NCBI RefSeq assembly: GCF_030209575.1
Contig: NZ_JARVRS010000001.1
Location: 2,418,001-2,482,000, forward strand
Reading direction: 5' to 3'
DNA from: Leifsonia sp. fls2-241-R2A-40a
GTDB taxonomy: Bacteria > Actinomycetota > Actinomycetes > Actinomycetales > Microbacteriaceae
Length of the DNA stretch: 64,000 nucleotides
Below, piece by piece: positions 1 to 7,917 of the stretch (within the stretch, counting starts at the first letter, position 1; each line of letters begins with the position of its first letter). Below the pieces are notes generated by a model that was given only the letters and a program-made list of their open reading frames with translations, had not been told where the DNA came from and did no database searches. The translations under genes and the position numbers were made by a program.

Positions 1-68
1 GAGGTGGACCCCGTGGGGCGGGTCGCGGACGAGGAGGGCGCAGAGGTGAGGATCAGAAGTTGCGCCAC
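1..68 (-). CDS. GlnR-type response regulator, N-terminal fragment (cut by window edge)
   Basis: Reading leftwards from a GTG at 68, the first residues are MAQLLILTSAPSS, resembling the start of actinobacterial GlnR-like winged-helix regulators of nitrogen metabolism. An AGGAGGA ribosome site sits about five bases before the GTG. Only about 22 residues lie inside the window, so the receiver and winged-helix domains cannot be seen and the identification rests on the N-terminal motif. From memory, mycobacteria also carry GlnR close to nitrobindin and phoU genes, as here. The gene is divergent from the membrane protein at 167. Confidence 0.45.
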   Translation of the reverse strand, partial: MAQLLILTSAPSSSATRPTGST

Positions 69-154
69 CCATTCCTCCTCATCCCGCTCGTGCCGTAATG
101 CTATCGGAAATGGCCGCTTCCTCTCCCGCAGGCCCCTGCAGGCCGGAGCCGGGG

Positions 155-160
155 CACAAT
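155..160 (+). promoter_or_regulatory. -10 box of a leaderless promoter
   Basis: CACAAT lies exactly 6 nt before the GTG at 167, the spacing expected when transcription begins on the start codon. No usable ribosome site precedes the GTG (GGGAGG directly abuts it). This supports choosing 167 over the upstream ATG at 98. Confidence 0.5.
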
Positions 161-166
161 GGGAGG

Positions 167-517
167 GTGAGCGACGACACTCCGGAGATCCCCGCACCGC
201 ACGCCATGGGACCGGCCGCGGCGGCGGGCCCGGCGCAGCCGCCGCTGCCCCGGTGGGCGACGGTGACGAGCGTGGGAGCCGTGTGGCTGGTGGCCGTGGT
301 GCTCGGCATCCTGATCGGCGCTCTGGCCCGGCCTGCCGCCTACGCGTCCTGGCTGTCCCTGGCGCTCGGCGTGTGCGTCCTCCTGGGATTCGTCGCGCAG
401 CTGGCGACCCAGCAGAAGGACGGCTTCATCAATCGGCTCGCCGTGACCTTCGCCGGGAGCTTCGTCATCCTGGGGCTCATCGGCGGCGTCCTGGCCCTCA
501 CCTTCGTCGTCGGCTGA
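167..517 (+). CDS. Small three-helix membrane protein, function unknown
   Basis: A 116-residue protein with a proline/alanine-rich cytoplasmic-looking N-terminus (about 30 residues) followed by three hydrophobic segments at roughly 34-55, 62-82 and 92-114. I do not recognise a domain. The start is set at GTG 167 because of the -10 box 6 nt upstream; an in-frame ATG at 98 would add 23 residues of low-quality sequence. It stands alone between the divergent regulator fragment and a tiny membrane ORF. Coding is supported by strong G/C third positions. Confidence 0.7.
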   Translation: MSDDTPEIPAPHAMGPAAAAGPAQPPLPRWATVTSVGAVWLVAVVLGILIGALARPAAYASWLSLALGVCVLLGFVAQLATQQKDGFINRLAVTFAGSFVILGLIGGVLALTFVVG

Positions 518-584
518 TCGCAGCGGCTGATCGCAGCCGGGGATCCGGCCCCGAATGTCGGCGGCGCCTGGTTAGACTGGACGC

Positions 585-695
585 ATGCTGGTCGCTCTCG
601 AACTCTTCTTCGTCGGCCTTCTGGGCCTGGCAACGCTCGCCATCCTCGGTGTCTCGGGGCTGGTGGTGTACAACCTCTTCCGCGGTCAGCGCTGA
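585..695 (+). CDS. 36-residue single-pass membrane peptide
   Basis: Begins MLVALELFFVGLLG and ends YNLFRGQR; nearly the whole peptide is one hydrophobic helix with a short basic C-terminus. A TAGACT box at 573-578 lies 6 nt before the ATG, so the gene looks leaderless and independently transcribed. It sits 13 nt before the nitrobindin gene and may share its transcript. Function unknown. Confidence 0.55.
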   Translation: MLVALELFFVGLLGLATLAILGVSGLVVYNLFRGQR

Positions 696-708
696 GTCCC
701 GGCGGATC

Positions 709-1305
709 ATGATCGAGATCCCCACCGACCTCCCGGCCGAGCTGGTCCCTCTCTCCTGGCTCATCGGAGTCTGGGAGGGCACCGGTGTCCTCGACTACGC
801 CGTCGACGAGGAGCACACGCAGCTGGAGTTCGGTCAGCGCGTCAGCTTCAGCCACGACGGGCTCGGCTACCTGAACTATTCGGCCACGTCGTGGGTGCTC
901 GATGAGCAGAACTCCCCACTCGCGGCCGAGACCGGCTACTGGCGACTGCACCGCAAGCTGGTGGAGGGCGACGCCGGTCCGGCGATGCTCCCCGGCAGCG
1001 GTGTGCGGCCGTTCAACACGGCCCAGTCCGTCGAGGCGCTGCGCAACTCCAACGGCGGCTTCGACATCGATGTCTCGATCATCCATCCGGACGGCGTCAG
1101 CGAGCTGTACCTCGGCCAGGTCGCCGGGCCGCGCATCGACCTCGCGACCGACGCCGTGCTGCGCACGGCCGGCGCCAAGGAGTACACCGCGGCGACGCGG
1201 CTCTACGGACTGGTCGAGAACCACCTGCTCTGGGCCTGGGACATCGCCGCCCTGGGTCAGGAGCTGCGGACCCACGCGTCCGCTCGACTCGCCAAGGTCG
1301 ACTGA
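709..1305 (+). CDS. Nitrobindin / FABP-family heme-binding protein
   Basis: A 198-residue protein of the nitrobindin (THAP4-like, formerly FABP/DUF1794) family, beta-barrel heme proteins that isomerise peroxynitrite to nitrate. The family signature GxWxGxG is present as GVWEGTG at residues 20-26, and a histidine at about 189 near the C-terminus sits where the proximal heme ligand is expected. The start ATG at 709 gives the usual N-terminus leading straight into the signature. The stop codon directly abuts the GTG of the YgfZ gene, implying one transcript and coupled translation. A role in defence against reactive nitrogen is inferred from family. Confidence 0.85.
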   Translation: MIEIPTDLPAELVPLSWLIGVWEGTGVLDYAVDEEHTQLEFGQRVSFSHDGLGYLNYSATSWVLDEQNSPLAAETGYWRLHRKLVEGDAGPAMLPGSGVRPFNTAQSVEALRNSNGGFDIDVSIIHPDGVSELYLGQVAGPRIDLATDAVLRTAGAKEYTAATRLYGLVENHLLWAWDIAALGQELRTHASARLAKVD

Positions 1306-2427
1306 GTGGATGCGTCAGCTCCCTCGCCGTTCCTCGACCTGCCCGCCGCGGTCGACACCGAGGGCATCGGCGTGCCCGCCCACTACGGCAGCCCCCTCGC
1401 GGAACAGCGCGCGCTCGCCGAGGGCGACGCCATCGTCGACCTCTCCGACCGGGCCGTGCTCACCATCACGGGTCCGGATCGGCTGAGCTGGCTCAACTCC
1501 CTGACGAGCCAGGCGCTCACCGGCCTGCAGCCGGGGGAGTCGTCCGAGACGCTCCTGCTGGATGTGACCGGTCGCGTCGAGCACGCCGCCCGGCTGCTCG
1601 ATGACGGCCAGACGCTGTGGATGCTGGTCGATCGGCCCGAGGCGGAGGGGCTGCTGGGGTGGCTGAACTCGATGCGCTTCATGCTGCGCGTCGAGCTGGC
1701 CGACCGGACGGCCGACCTCGCGACCATCGGGACGCTCGGCGACCCGCCGCTCCCGATCGCCGCGCCGAACGACGTCCCGCTGATCTGGCACGATCCGTGG
1801 CGCGCGGTGACCGCCGGCGGCCATCAGTACGCACGCGGCGAGCATCCCGGAGCGGGGTGGTCGTGGAGCGAGCGCCTGGTTCCGCGCGACGCGCTGCCGT
1901 CGGTGGTCGCCCGGGTCCGCTCCGGCGAGCTCTCGGTCGCGGGCACCCTCGCCGCCGACGCGCTGCGGATCGCCGCATGGCGGCCGCGGTTCTCGACCGA
2001 GGTGGACGAGCGCACGATCCCGCACGAACTGGATTGGCTGCGCACCGCGGTCCACCTCAGCAAGGGCTGCTACCGCGGGCAGGAGACGGTCGCGAAGGTC
2101 CACAATCTGGGGCACCCGCCGCGGCGCCTGGTGATGCTGCACCTCGACGGTTCCGAGGGCGTGCATCCCGTGCCGGGAGCGGTCGTCTCGCTCGACGGGC
2201 GCGAGGTCGGCGCCGTGACGTCGGCCGGCCTGCACTACGAACTGGGGCCCATCGCCCTGGCCGTGGTGAAGCGGTCCACCGACCCGGCCGCGACGCTCAT
2301 CGTCGACGCCGATGGCACGCAGGTCGCCGCGGCGCAGGAGATCGTCGTTCCCCCCGAGGCCGGTTCCGAGGCGCACATCCCTCGCATCCCGCGGCTCGGC
2401 GCGGTCACGCGCACGCCGCGCCAGTAA
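1306..2427 (+). CDS. ygfZ: YgfZ/GcvT-family folate-binding protein
   Basis: A 373-residue protein of the YgfZ/CAF17 family, tetrahydrofolate-dependent proteins supporting assembly or repair of some iron-sulfur enzymes. The diagnostic motif KGCYRGQE occurs at about residues 253-260 with its conserved cysteine. The GTG start immediately follows the nitrobindin stop with no gap, so translation is probably coupled. It converges on a methyltransferase gene with only 10 bp between the two stops. The resemblance to glycine-cleavage T protein is structural; no gcvH or gcvP lies nearby. Confidence 0.9.
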   Translation: MDASAPSPFLDLPAAVDTEGIGVPAHYGSPLAEQRALAEGDAIVDLSDRAVLTITGPDRLSWLNSLTSQALTGLQPGESSETLLLDVTGRVEHAARLLDDGQTLWMLVDRPEAEGLLGWLNSMRFMLRVELADRTADLATIGTLGDPPLPIAAPNDVPLIWHDPWRAVTAGGHQYARGEHPGAGWSWSERLVPRDALPSVVARVRSGELSVAGTLAADALRIAAWRPRFSTEVDERTIPHELDWLRTAVHLSKGCYRGQETVAKVHNLGHPPRRLVMLHLDGSEGVHPVPGAVVSLDGREVGAVTSAGLHYELGPIALAVVKRSTDPAATLIVDADGTQVAAAQEIVVPPEAGSEAHIPRIPRLGAVTRTPRQ

Positions 2428-2437
2428 CGGTCGCCCG

Positions 2438-3259
2438 TCAGTCGTTCGGCGCGACGGCCGCCCAGGCGACCGTGAGCTCGCCGAGCCGCCAGCGGGAGCG
2501 GCGTCCGACGATGGGCCAGCCGGCCTCGCGCATCCCCTGAGCCACCGCGATCCAGCGCTGGCTGGGCCCGTACGCGGCGAGCGGCGAATGGATGCGCCAC
2601 CGCTGGTCGAGCTCGGAGAGGAACGCGTGCACGCGTTCGCCCGGGACGTTGCGGTGGATGAGCGCCTTCGGCAGCCGTTCCGCCACGACGGACGGGGCGT
2701 CGAGCTCGCGCAGCCGCAACGACACCGTGAGCGAGCGCGGGCCGGCGGGATCGAGCGCGACCCAGCTGGAGATGCGGCCGATCTCGTCGCACGTCCCCTC
2801 GACCAGGAGACCGTGCGGCTGCAAGCGTGAGCGCATCCGGCTCCACGCATCCGCGACCTCGTGCTCGCGGTACTGCCGGAGGACGTTGAAGGCGCGGATC
2901 ACGGTCGCCCGACCGCCCTCGGGCAGCGGAACCTCGAACCCGCCGAGATCGAAGCGGATGCGCGCCTCCGGGTCGAAGCCGGTCCGTCCCTCACGCACCG
3001 CTTCGAGCTGCTCGTTCGCGGTCCGGACGCGGCCCGGTTCGATCTCCAGCCCGATGACGTGCACGTCCGGACGGATCTTCGCGAGCCGCTGGTGCAACTC
3101 CAGCGCGGTGACACCGCTGGCGCCGTAGCCGAGGTCGACGACGACCGGGTCGGCGGCGCGACGGAGCTCCCGCTGCGCCGCGATCCAGCGATCGACACGG
3201 CGCAGCCGGTTGGTGTTCGTCGTGCCACGAGTGACCGTGCCGACGGCGCCGGAAGCCAT
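2438..3259 (-). CDS. Class I SAM-dependent methyltransferase
   Basis: A 273-residue protein with the AdoMet-binding motif I VVDLGYGASG at about residues 40-49 and an acidic motif II (LEIEPGR) after the next strand, typical of Rossmann-fold methyltransferases. The C-terminal half (about 150-273) has no motif I recognise, so the substrate is unknown. It is divergent from the phosphoglyceromutase gene (34 bp apart) and convergent with ygfZ. Confidence 0.75.
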   Translation of the reverse strand: MASGAVGTVTRGTTNTNRLRRVDRWIAAQRELRRAADPVVVDLGYGASGVTALELHQRLAKIRPDVHVIGLEIEPGRVRTANEQLEAVREGRTGFDPEARIRFDLGGFEVPLPEGGRATVIRAFNVLRQYREHEVADAWSRMRSRLQPHGLLVEGTCDEIGRISSWVALDPAGPRSLTVSLRLRELDAPSVVAERLPKALIHRNVPGERVHAFLSELDQRWRIHSPLAAYGPSQRWIAVAQGMREAGWPIVGRRSRWRLGELTVAWAAVAPND

Positions 3260-3281
3260 GCCTCCATCCTTTCAGGTCCGA

Positions 3282-3287
3282 TAGATT
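3282..3287 (+). promoter_or_regulatory. -10 box of leaderless gpmA promoter
   Basis: TAGATT lies exactly 6 nt before the ATG of the phosphoglyceromutase gene, with no ribosome site between, consistent with a leaderless message. Confidence 0.6.
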
Positions 3288-3293
3288 GGGGAC

Positions 3294-4043
3294 ATGGCCG
3301 CTCCCTACACCCTCATCCTCCTGCGCCACGGCAGCAGCGAGTGGAACGAGAAGAACCTGTTCACCGGCTGGGTCGACGTGCGTCTCAGTGAGACCGGCGT
3401 CGCGGAGGCGAAGCGGGCGGGCGAACTGCTCCGCGACTCCGGGCTGCAGGCCGACGTCCTGCACACCTCCGTGCTCACCCGCGCCATCCAGACCGCCAAC
3501 TACGCGCTCGACGTCTCCGACCGGCTGTGGATCCCGGTGCAGCGCTCCTGGCGCCTCAACGAGCGCCACTACGGCGCTCTGCAGGGGCTCGACAAGGCAG
3601 AGACCCTCGAGAAGTACGGTCCTGAGCAGTTCCAGCTCTGGCGTCGCTCGTTCGACGTCCCGCCGCCGCCGCTGCCCGACGACAGCGAGTTCTCGCAGGT
3701 GGGCGACCCGCGCTACGCCGGCCTCGGCGACGACCTGCCGCGCACCGAGTGCCTCAAGGACGTCATCGCCCGGATGCTGCCCTACTGGGAGTCGGACATC
3801 ACGCGCGATCTGGGCGACGGGAAGACGGTGCTGGTCACGGCGCACGGCAACTCGCTGCGCGCGCTGGTGAAGCACCTCGACGGCATCTCGGACGAGGACA
3901 TCGCCGGGTTGAACATCCCGACCGGCATCCCGCTCGTCTACAAGCTCGGCGACGACTTCACGCCGCTCGAGCCGTCGTACTACCTCGACCCGGAGGCCGC
4001 TGCGGCCGGAGCCGCGGCCGTCGCCGCTCAGGGCAAGAAGTAG
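3294..4043 (+). CDS. gpmA: 2,3-bisphosphoglycerate-dependent phosphoglycerate mutase
   Basis: A 249-residue glycolytic enzyme interconverting 3- and 2-phosphoglycerate. The N-terminal RHG motif ([10 protein letters not shown]) places the phospho-accepting histidine at 12; the second active-site histidine is in TAHGNSL at about 184. The stretch NLFTGWVD and the tyrosine/arginine-rich segment ERHYGALQG are characteristic of the cofactor-dependent class. Serine follows RHG where many homologues carry glutamine. The C-terminus is an alanine-rich tail ending GKK. The start is supported by the adjacent leaderless -10 box. Confidence 0.95.
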   Translation: MAAPYTLILLRHGSSEWNEKNLFTGWVDVRLSETGVAEAKRAGELLRDSGLQADVLHTSVLTRAIQTANYALDVSDRLWIPVQRSWRLNERHYGALQGLDKAETLEKYGPEQFQLWRRSFDVPPPPLPDDSEFSQVGDPRYAGLGDDLPRTECLKDVIARMLPYWESDITRDLGDGKTVLVTAHGNSLRALVKHLDGISDEDIAGLNIPTGIPLVYKLGDDFTPLEPSYYLDPEAAAAGAAAVAAQGKK

Positions 4044-4045
4044 CC

Positions 4046-4522
4046 ACGACCAGTACGTTCGTCGTCGTCGCGTTCCTCCCGGGACGCGGCGACGACGCGT
4101 CTCCGGAGCAGTTCCCGGCCGCTGACTGGCCGCTGCACGTGACCGTCGTCCCTCCGTTCGAGACCGGACTCGACGCCGAGGCGGTGGCCGCTCTCATCCC
4201 GCGCGTTCCGCCCATCCCCGTCGTCGCGTCCGCCCGGGAGCGTTTCGGCGCGCACGCCACGGTGCCCGTGACCGTGCTGCGGGCGTCCGCGCCGCTGCAG
4301 GCGCTGCACACCGGCCTCGTGGATGCGCTCGAGCAGGCGGGAGCGACGATCCGCGACCAGCACCACGTGCGCGACGGCTACCGCCCCCACGCCACCGACC
4401 AGCGGACCGGGCGCCTCCACCCCGGCGAGCACGCCCTGCTGACGTCTCTCTCCGTCGTGGCCCGCGCCCCGCGCTCCACCCGCGTGGTGGCCGCGCGCGT
4501 CCCCCTCACCCCACTGCCGTAG
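4046..4522 (+). CDS. 2H phosphoesterase (2'-5' RNA ligase-like), start codon unresolved
   Basis: The protein carries both H-x-T motifs of the 2H phosphoesterase superfamily (HVT encoded at 4136, HAT at 4388) with family-like spacing, and ends near LTPLP. Its natural N-terminus should be about TSTFVVVAFLPG, just after the gpmA stop, but no ATG, GTG or TTG occurs in this frame between the GTG at 3749 and the first catalytic motif; 4046 (an ACG) is only a nominal boundary. The frame is -1 relative to gpmA. Possible explanations are a non-canonical start, translational coupling or frameshifting from gpmA, or a sequence error. RNA or nucleotide 2',3'-cyclic phosphate chemistry is inferred from family. 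Confidence 0.65.
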   Translation, partial: TTSTFVVVAFLPGRGDDASPEQFPAADWPLHVTVVPPFETGLDAEAVAALIPRVPPIPVVASARERFGAHATVPVTVLRASAPLQALHTGLVDALEQAGATIRDQHHVRDGYRPHATDQRTGRLHPGEHALLTSLSVVARAPRSTRVVAARVPLTPLP

Positions 4523-4536
4523 CCGGGGCGCGGAGG

Positions 4537-5193
4537 TCAGGAGGCGAGCTCGGGAGCCCAGTCGCCGGTGGCCAGGTACTGCACCTTCTTCGCGATCGAG
4601 ACCGCATGGTCCGCGAAGCGCTCGTGGTAGCGGGAGGCGAGGGTCGCGTCGACCGTGTCGACCGCCTGCCCCTTCCACGTCTCGCCGAGCACCTTGTCGA
4701 AGACGCTGATGTGCAGCTCGTCGATGTCGTCGTCGTCGTTGCGGATCTCGTCGGCGAGCCGGATGTCCTGGGTGCGGAGGAGCTCCGCCAGCTTCTCGGC
4801 GATCTGCACGTCGAGGCGGCCCATCTCCGCGAAGGTCGAGCGCAGGCTCTTCGGGACCACCTTGTCGGGGAAGCGGTAGCGCGCCAGCTGCGCGATGTGC
4901 TCGGCCATGTCGCCCATGCGCTCCAGCGACGCGCTGATCCGCAGGGCGCTGACCACGATGCGCAGGTCGCGGGCGACCGGCTGCTGCCGCGCGAGGATCT
5001 GGATGGACAGCTCGTCGAGCAGCACCGTGAGCTCGTCGATCCGGTGATCGTTGGCGATGACGTCCTCGGCCAGCGTCACGTCCGACTCGTTGAACGCGAG
5101 CGTCGCGTTCTTGATGGAGTGGACGACCAGCTCGGCGATCTCGACGAGGCGGTCCTGAACTTCCGCCAGCTCCTGCTGGAAGACTTCACGCAT
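4537..5193 (-). CDS. phoU: Phosphate uptake regulator PhoU
   Basis: A 218-residue all-helical PhoU protein with the duplicated three-helix arrangement; recognisable stretches are MREVFQQELAEVQDRLVE at the N-terminus, the DDDDIDELH acidic patch and RYHERFADHAVSIAKKV near the C-terminus. PhoU links the phosphate transporter to the sensor kinase and represses the phosphate-starvation response when phosphate is plentiful. It is divergent from a SenX3/RegX3-type two-component pair, the conventional partner in actinobacteria, which strengthens both calls. No pst transporter genes lie in the window. Confidence 0.92.
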   Translation of the reverse strand: MREVFQQELAEVQDRLVEIAELVVHSIKNATLAFNESDVTLAEDVIANDHRIDELTVLLDELSIQILARQQPVARDLRIVVSALRISASLERMGDMAEHIAQLARYRFPDKVVPKSLRSTFAEMGRLDVQIAEKLAELLRTQDIRLADEIRNDDDDIDELHISVFDKVLGETWKGQAVDTVDATLASRYHERFADHAVSIAKKVQYLATGDWAPELAS

Positions 5194-5273
5194 GGGGTTG
5201 GGTCCTTCCTGGCGTGCGAGCGCACGCGGGATGTCGGGACCTTCTGATCCCGTCTTTCATGTTCGTGGCGGCA

Positions 5274-5302
5274 GGTTAACAAACGGTGCCGCACGGCTGA
5301 AC
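5274..5302 (-). promoter_or_regulatory. Candidate RegX3/PHO box between phoU and senX3
   Basis: Read on the minus strand there are GTTCAGC (5302-5296) and GTTAACC (5280-5274), exactly 22 nt apart, with a weaker CGGCACC in the middle 11-nt register. Actinobacterial PHO boxes are 11-bp direct repeat units starting near GTTCACC, so the spacing fits, but matches are imperfect. Confidence 0.35.
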
Positions 5303-5373
5303 ACTGTCTAACGTACCCGCGAAAACATGCGGCCGTGGGCGGGATGCGTCGATGCGCGCGCATCGGAATCACC

Positions 5374-5379
5374 TACGCT
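5374..5379 (+). promoter_or_regulatory. -10 box of leaderless senX3 promoter
   Basis: TACGCT lies 7 nt before the ATG at 5387 of the histidine kinase gene; no ribosome site intervenes. Confidence 0.55.
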
Positions 5380-5386
5380 TGGGGCC

Positions 5387-6538
5387 ATGGACTCCACCTG
5401 GTTGGTGCTGCTGTCGCTGGGCCTGGGGCTCGCCGTCGGCGCCGGTTTCGTGTGGATCCTGCACATCGCGGCTCGGCGTGGCCACAATGCCGCGCAAGTG
5501 GTCAATCCGGCGGTGCCCGACGGGGTGGATCAGGTGCTGGATGCGCTGGAGTCGGCCGGCGTCGTCCTCGACCCGTCGAACAACGTCATCAAGGCGTCGC
5601 CGGGGGCGCACTCGATCGGGCTCGTGTGGAACGGCGCGCTCGTGCATCCGCACCTCGTCGACCTCGTCGATCGCGTCCGGCGCACCGGGGAGTCGCTCAC
5701 CGAGGAGTGCGAACTCTCCCGCGGCCCGTTCGGCGACGCCGGCATCCACTTGAGCGTGCGGGTGGCGCGTCTCGGCTCGCGGTACATCCTGCTGCTGGCG
5801 GAGGACCGCACCGAGTCCTTCCGGCTGGAGGCCGTGCGCCGTGACTTCGTCGCGAACATCAGCCACGAGCTCAAGACGCCGATCGGCGCGGTGAGCCTGC
5901 TCGCCGAGGCGCTCGACGATGCGTCGGACGACCCGGACCAGGTCCGCCGCTTCGCCCTGAGGCTCTCGGAGGAGGCGCAGCGCCTCGCCCGCATCACGCA
6001 GGACATCATCGAGCTCAGCCGCCTTCAGGCGACGGATGCGCTCGGCGACGCGACCGAGCTGTCCGCGAGCAAAGTCGTCAAGGCCGCCATCGACCAGAAC
6101 CGCGTGGCCGCGGAGACGCGCAACATCGAGCTGGCCATGCGCGGCGACAAGCAGGCGATCGTGCTGGGCAACGAGGCCCTGCTCGTGACCGCGGTGCACA
6201 ACCTGATCTCGAACGCCATCCAGTACTCGCCGGACGATTCCCGGGTCGGCATCGGTGTGCGCAACTCCGGTGGCGTCGTGGAGATCGCCGTGACCGACCA
6301 GGGCGAAGGCATCCCCGAGGACGACCTGGACCGCGTCTTCGAGCGGTTCTTCCGCGTCGACCAGGCGCGCTCGCGCAACACCGGCGGTACCGGGCTCGGC
6401 CTCTCCATCGTCAAGCACGCCGTGCAGAACCACGGCGGCGAGGTCCGCGTCTGGTCGCAGCCGGGTCGCGGCTCGACGTTCACGATCCGGCTTCCCGAAG
6501 CCTCCACCGTCCGACCCCCGTTAGGAGACACCCAGTGA
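5387..6538 (+). CDS. senX3: SenX3-type sensor histidine kinase
   Basis: A 383-residue kinase. One N-terminal membrane helix (about residues 4-26) is followed by a degenerate PAS-like sensor region, then the dimerisation/phosphoacceptor motif NISHELKTP with histidine at about 160, and an ATPase domain with N box (NLISNAIQYS), DQGEGIPEDD and GGTGLGLSIV. It senses phosphate limitation indirectly through PhoU, encoded divergently. The start at ATG 5387 is fixed by a -10 box 7 nt upstream and gives the expected membrane helix at the very N-terminus. Its TGA overlaps the GTG of the response regulator (GTGA). Confidence 0.92.
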   Translation: MDSTWLVLLSLGLGLAVGAGFVWILHIAARRGHNAAQVVNPAVPDGVDQVLDALESAGVVLDPSNNVIKASPGAHSIGLVWNGALVHPHLVDLVDRVRRTGESLTEECELSRGPFGDAGIHLSVRVARLGSRYILLLAEDRTESFRLEAVRRDFVANISHELKTPIGAVSLLAEALDDASDDPDQVRRFALRLSEEAQRLARITQDIIELSRLQATDALGDATELSASKVVKAAIDQNRVAAETRNIELAMRGDKQAIVLGNEALLVTAVHNLISNAIQYSPDDSRVGIGVRNSGGVVEIAVTDQGEGIPEDDLDRVFERFFRVDQARSRNTGGTGLGLSIVKHAVQNHGGEVRVWSQPGRGSTFTIRLPEASTVRPPLGDTQ

Positions 6539-7215
6539 CATCCATCCTGCTCGTCGAGGATGAGGCCGCGCTCAGCGAGCCGCTCGCCTACTTGCTCAAG
6601 CGCGAGGGCTACGAGGTGGAGGTCGCCGAGGACGGTCCGTCCGCTCTGGCCGCCTTCGACCGGGTCGGCGGCGACCTCATCCTGCTCGACCTCATGCTGC
6701 CCGGCATCCCGGGGACAGAGGTGTGCCGTGAGATCCGCACGCGGTCCAACGTGCCGATCATCATGCTGACGGCGAAGGACTCCGAAGTGGACATCGTCGT
6801 CGGGCTGGAGCTCGGCGCGGACGACTACGTGACGAAGCCGTACTCATCGCGCGAACTGCTGGCGCGCATCCGTGCCGTGCTCCGTCGGCGGGTCGAGGAG
6901 GAGGAGCTGGAGGACGGCGTCCTCGAGGCGGGCACCGTCCGGATGGACGTCGACCGCCACACCGTCGCCGTCAACGGCCAGGAGATCTCCATGCCGCTGA
7001 AGGAATTCGAGCTGCTGGAGCTGCTGCTGCGCAACGCCGGGCGCGTGCTGACGCGCGGCCAGCTGATCGACCGGGTGTGGGGGAGCGACTACTTCGGGGA
7101 CACCAAGACGCTGGATGTGCACATCAAGCGCATCCGCTCGCGGATCGAGGAGAGCCCGTCGGAGCCGCGGATGCTGGTCACCGTGCGCGGGCTCGGGTAC
7201 CGCTTCAACGCGTGA
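6535..7215 (+). CDS. regX3: RegX3-type OmpR-family response regulator
   Basis: A 226-residue regulator: receiver domain (about 1-120) with acidic pocket E8/D9, phosphoacceptor D52 in LLDLMLPG, and the lysine of DDYVTKPY; winged-helix DNA-binding domain (about 130-226) with RVWGSDYFGDTKTLDVHI and the terminal RGLGYRF. The gene overlaps the kinase by four bases (GTGA) and has AGGAGA just upstream. Together with SenX3 and the adjacent PhoU it forms the phosphate-starvation circuit. Confidence 0.94.
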   Translation: MTSILLVEDEAALSEPLAYLLKREGYEVEVAEDGPSALAAFDRVGGDLILLDLMLPGIPGTEVCREIRTRSNVPIIMLTAKDSEVDIVVGLELGADDYVTKPYSSRELLARIRAVLRRRVEEEELEDGVLEAGTVRMDVDRHTVAVNGQEISMPLKEFELLELLLRNAGRVLTRGQLIDRVWGSDYFGDTKTLDVHIKRIRSRIEESPSEPRMLVTVRGLGYRFNA

Positions 7216-7270
7216 GGCCGCGCCTTCCGGTCGCGGTCGCTGCGCAGCGGCGCTGAGGGCGCGGGTGCGC

Positions 7271-7777
7271 CTACTGCGCGGCCGGGAGGATGGTCGGCGG
7301 CACCAGGCTCGAGTACTCGGGGAGCTGGCCGTCGAGCACCGGGACCTGCAACTTCGTGCCGGTCTCGTCGCCGTACTGGAAGTAGACGGAGTAGAGCGCG
7401 CCCGGCTTCGTCGTGAACTCGGGGATGAGCACGTTGCTCGGGCCGCCGTTCTCGGGGTTCTGACCGAGCTGCTTCACCTGGCCGGGCTCGAGGGTGACGT
7501 GCGCTGCCGACGAGTTCTGGGAGCCGGCGCTGATCGCGACCCGGTGGCTCTTCGAGTCGGTGTTGACCAGAGTCACGACCAGGTTGCCGACGGTGCCGTT
7601 CTTGGCGTTCGTGACGATGATCGCGTTGCGGACGTCGACCGAGCCCACGCTGCCGCTCACGCCATCACTCGCGTCGTAGTGCTTGGTGGTGGCCTGCGGG
7701 GCGATGAATCCGCATCCCGCGGTGCCGAACGCGACGGCCAGGGCGAGGGCGACCGACGTCGCGACTCGAGCTTTCAC
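7271..7777 (-). CDS. Secreted lipoprotein of unknown function
   Basis: A 168-residue protein with a lipoprotein signal peptide (MKARVATSVALALAVAFG, cysteine at 22 in TAGC; the -3 position is threonine, slightly atypical). The mature part looks like a beta-sandwich with short strands (NAIIVTNAKNGTVGNLVVTL) and resembles small lipoproteins that are sometimes misnamed in databases; I do not assign a function. It is convergent with regX3 and divergent from carD. Confidence 0.75.
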   Translation of the reverse strand: MKARVATSVALALAVAFGTAGCGFIAPQATTKHYDASDGVSGSVGSVDVRNAIIVTNAKNGTVGNLVVTLVNTDSKSHRVAISAGSQNSSAAHVTLEPGQVKQLGQNPENGGPSNVLIPEFTTKPGALYSVYFQYGDETGTKLQVPVLDGQLPEYSSLVPPTILPAAQ

Positions 7778-7864
7778 TGATGACCCTCCAGGTGCAGTTT
7801 TCCCTGCAACTCTATCCCATCGGCAGGGGCGTCCCGGGGCCGCTGGGAGGCGCGAGGGCGAACC

Positions 7865-7893
7865 TTAGCACGTGCCTCGTGTGGTATCCTATT
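7865..7893 (+). promoter_or_regulatory. carD promoter (extended -10)
   Basis: TGGTATCCT at 7882-7890 is an extended -10 (TGN followed by TATCCT). TTAGCA at 7865-7870 could be a weak -35 with a 17-nt spacing to the overlapping hexamer CCTATT. An AAGGG ribosome site precedes the ATG at 7918. Confidence 0.5.
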
Positions 7894-7917
7894 CATTGCT
7901 GAAGGGACAACAAATCT

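Noticed and set aside
4030-4060. Programmed -1 frameshift producing a gpmA-2H phosphoesterase fusion
   Set aside because: The bases before the gpmA stop (GGCAAGAAGTAG) do not form a classical slippery heptamer and no downstream pseudoknot was evident; kept only as one possibility for the missing start.
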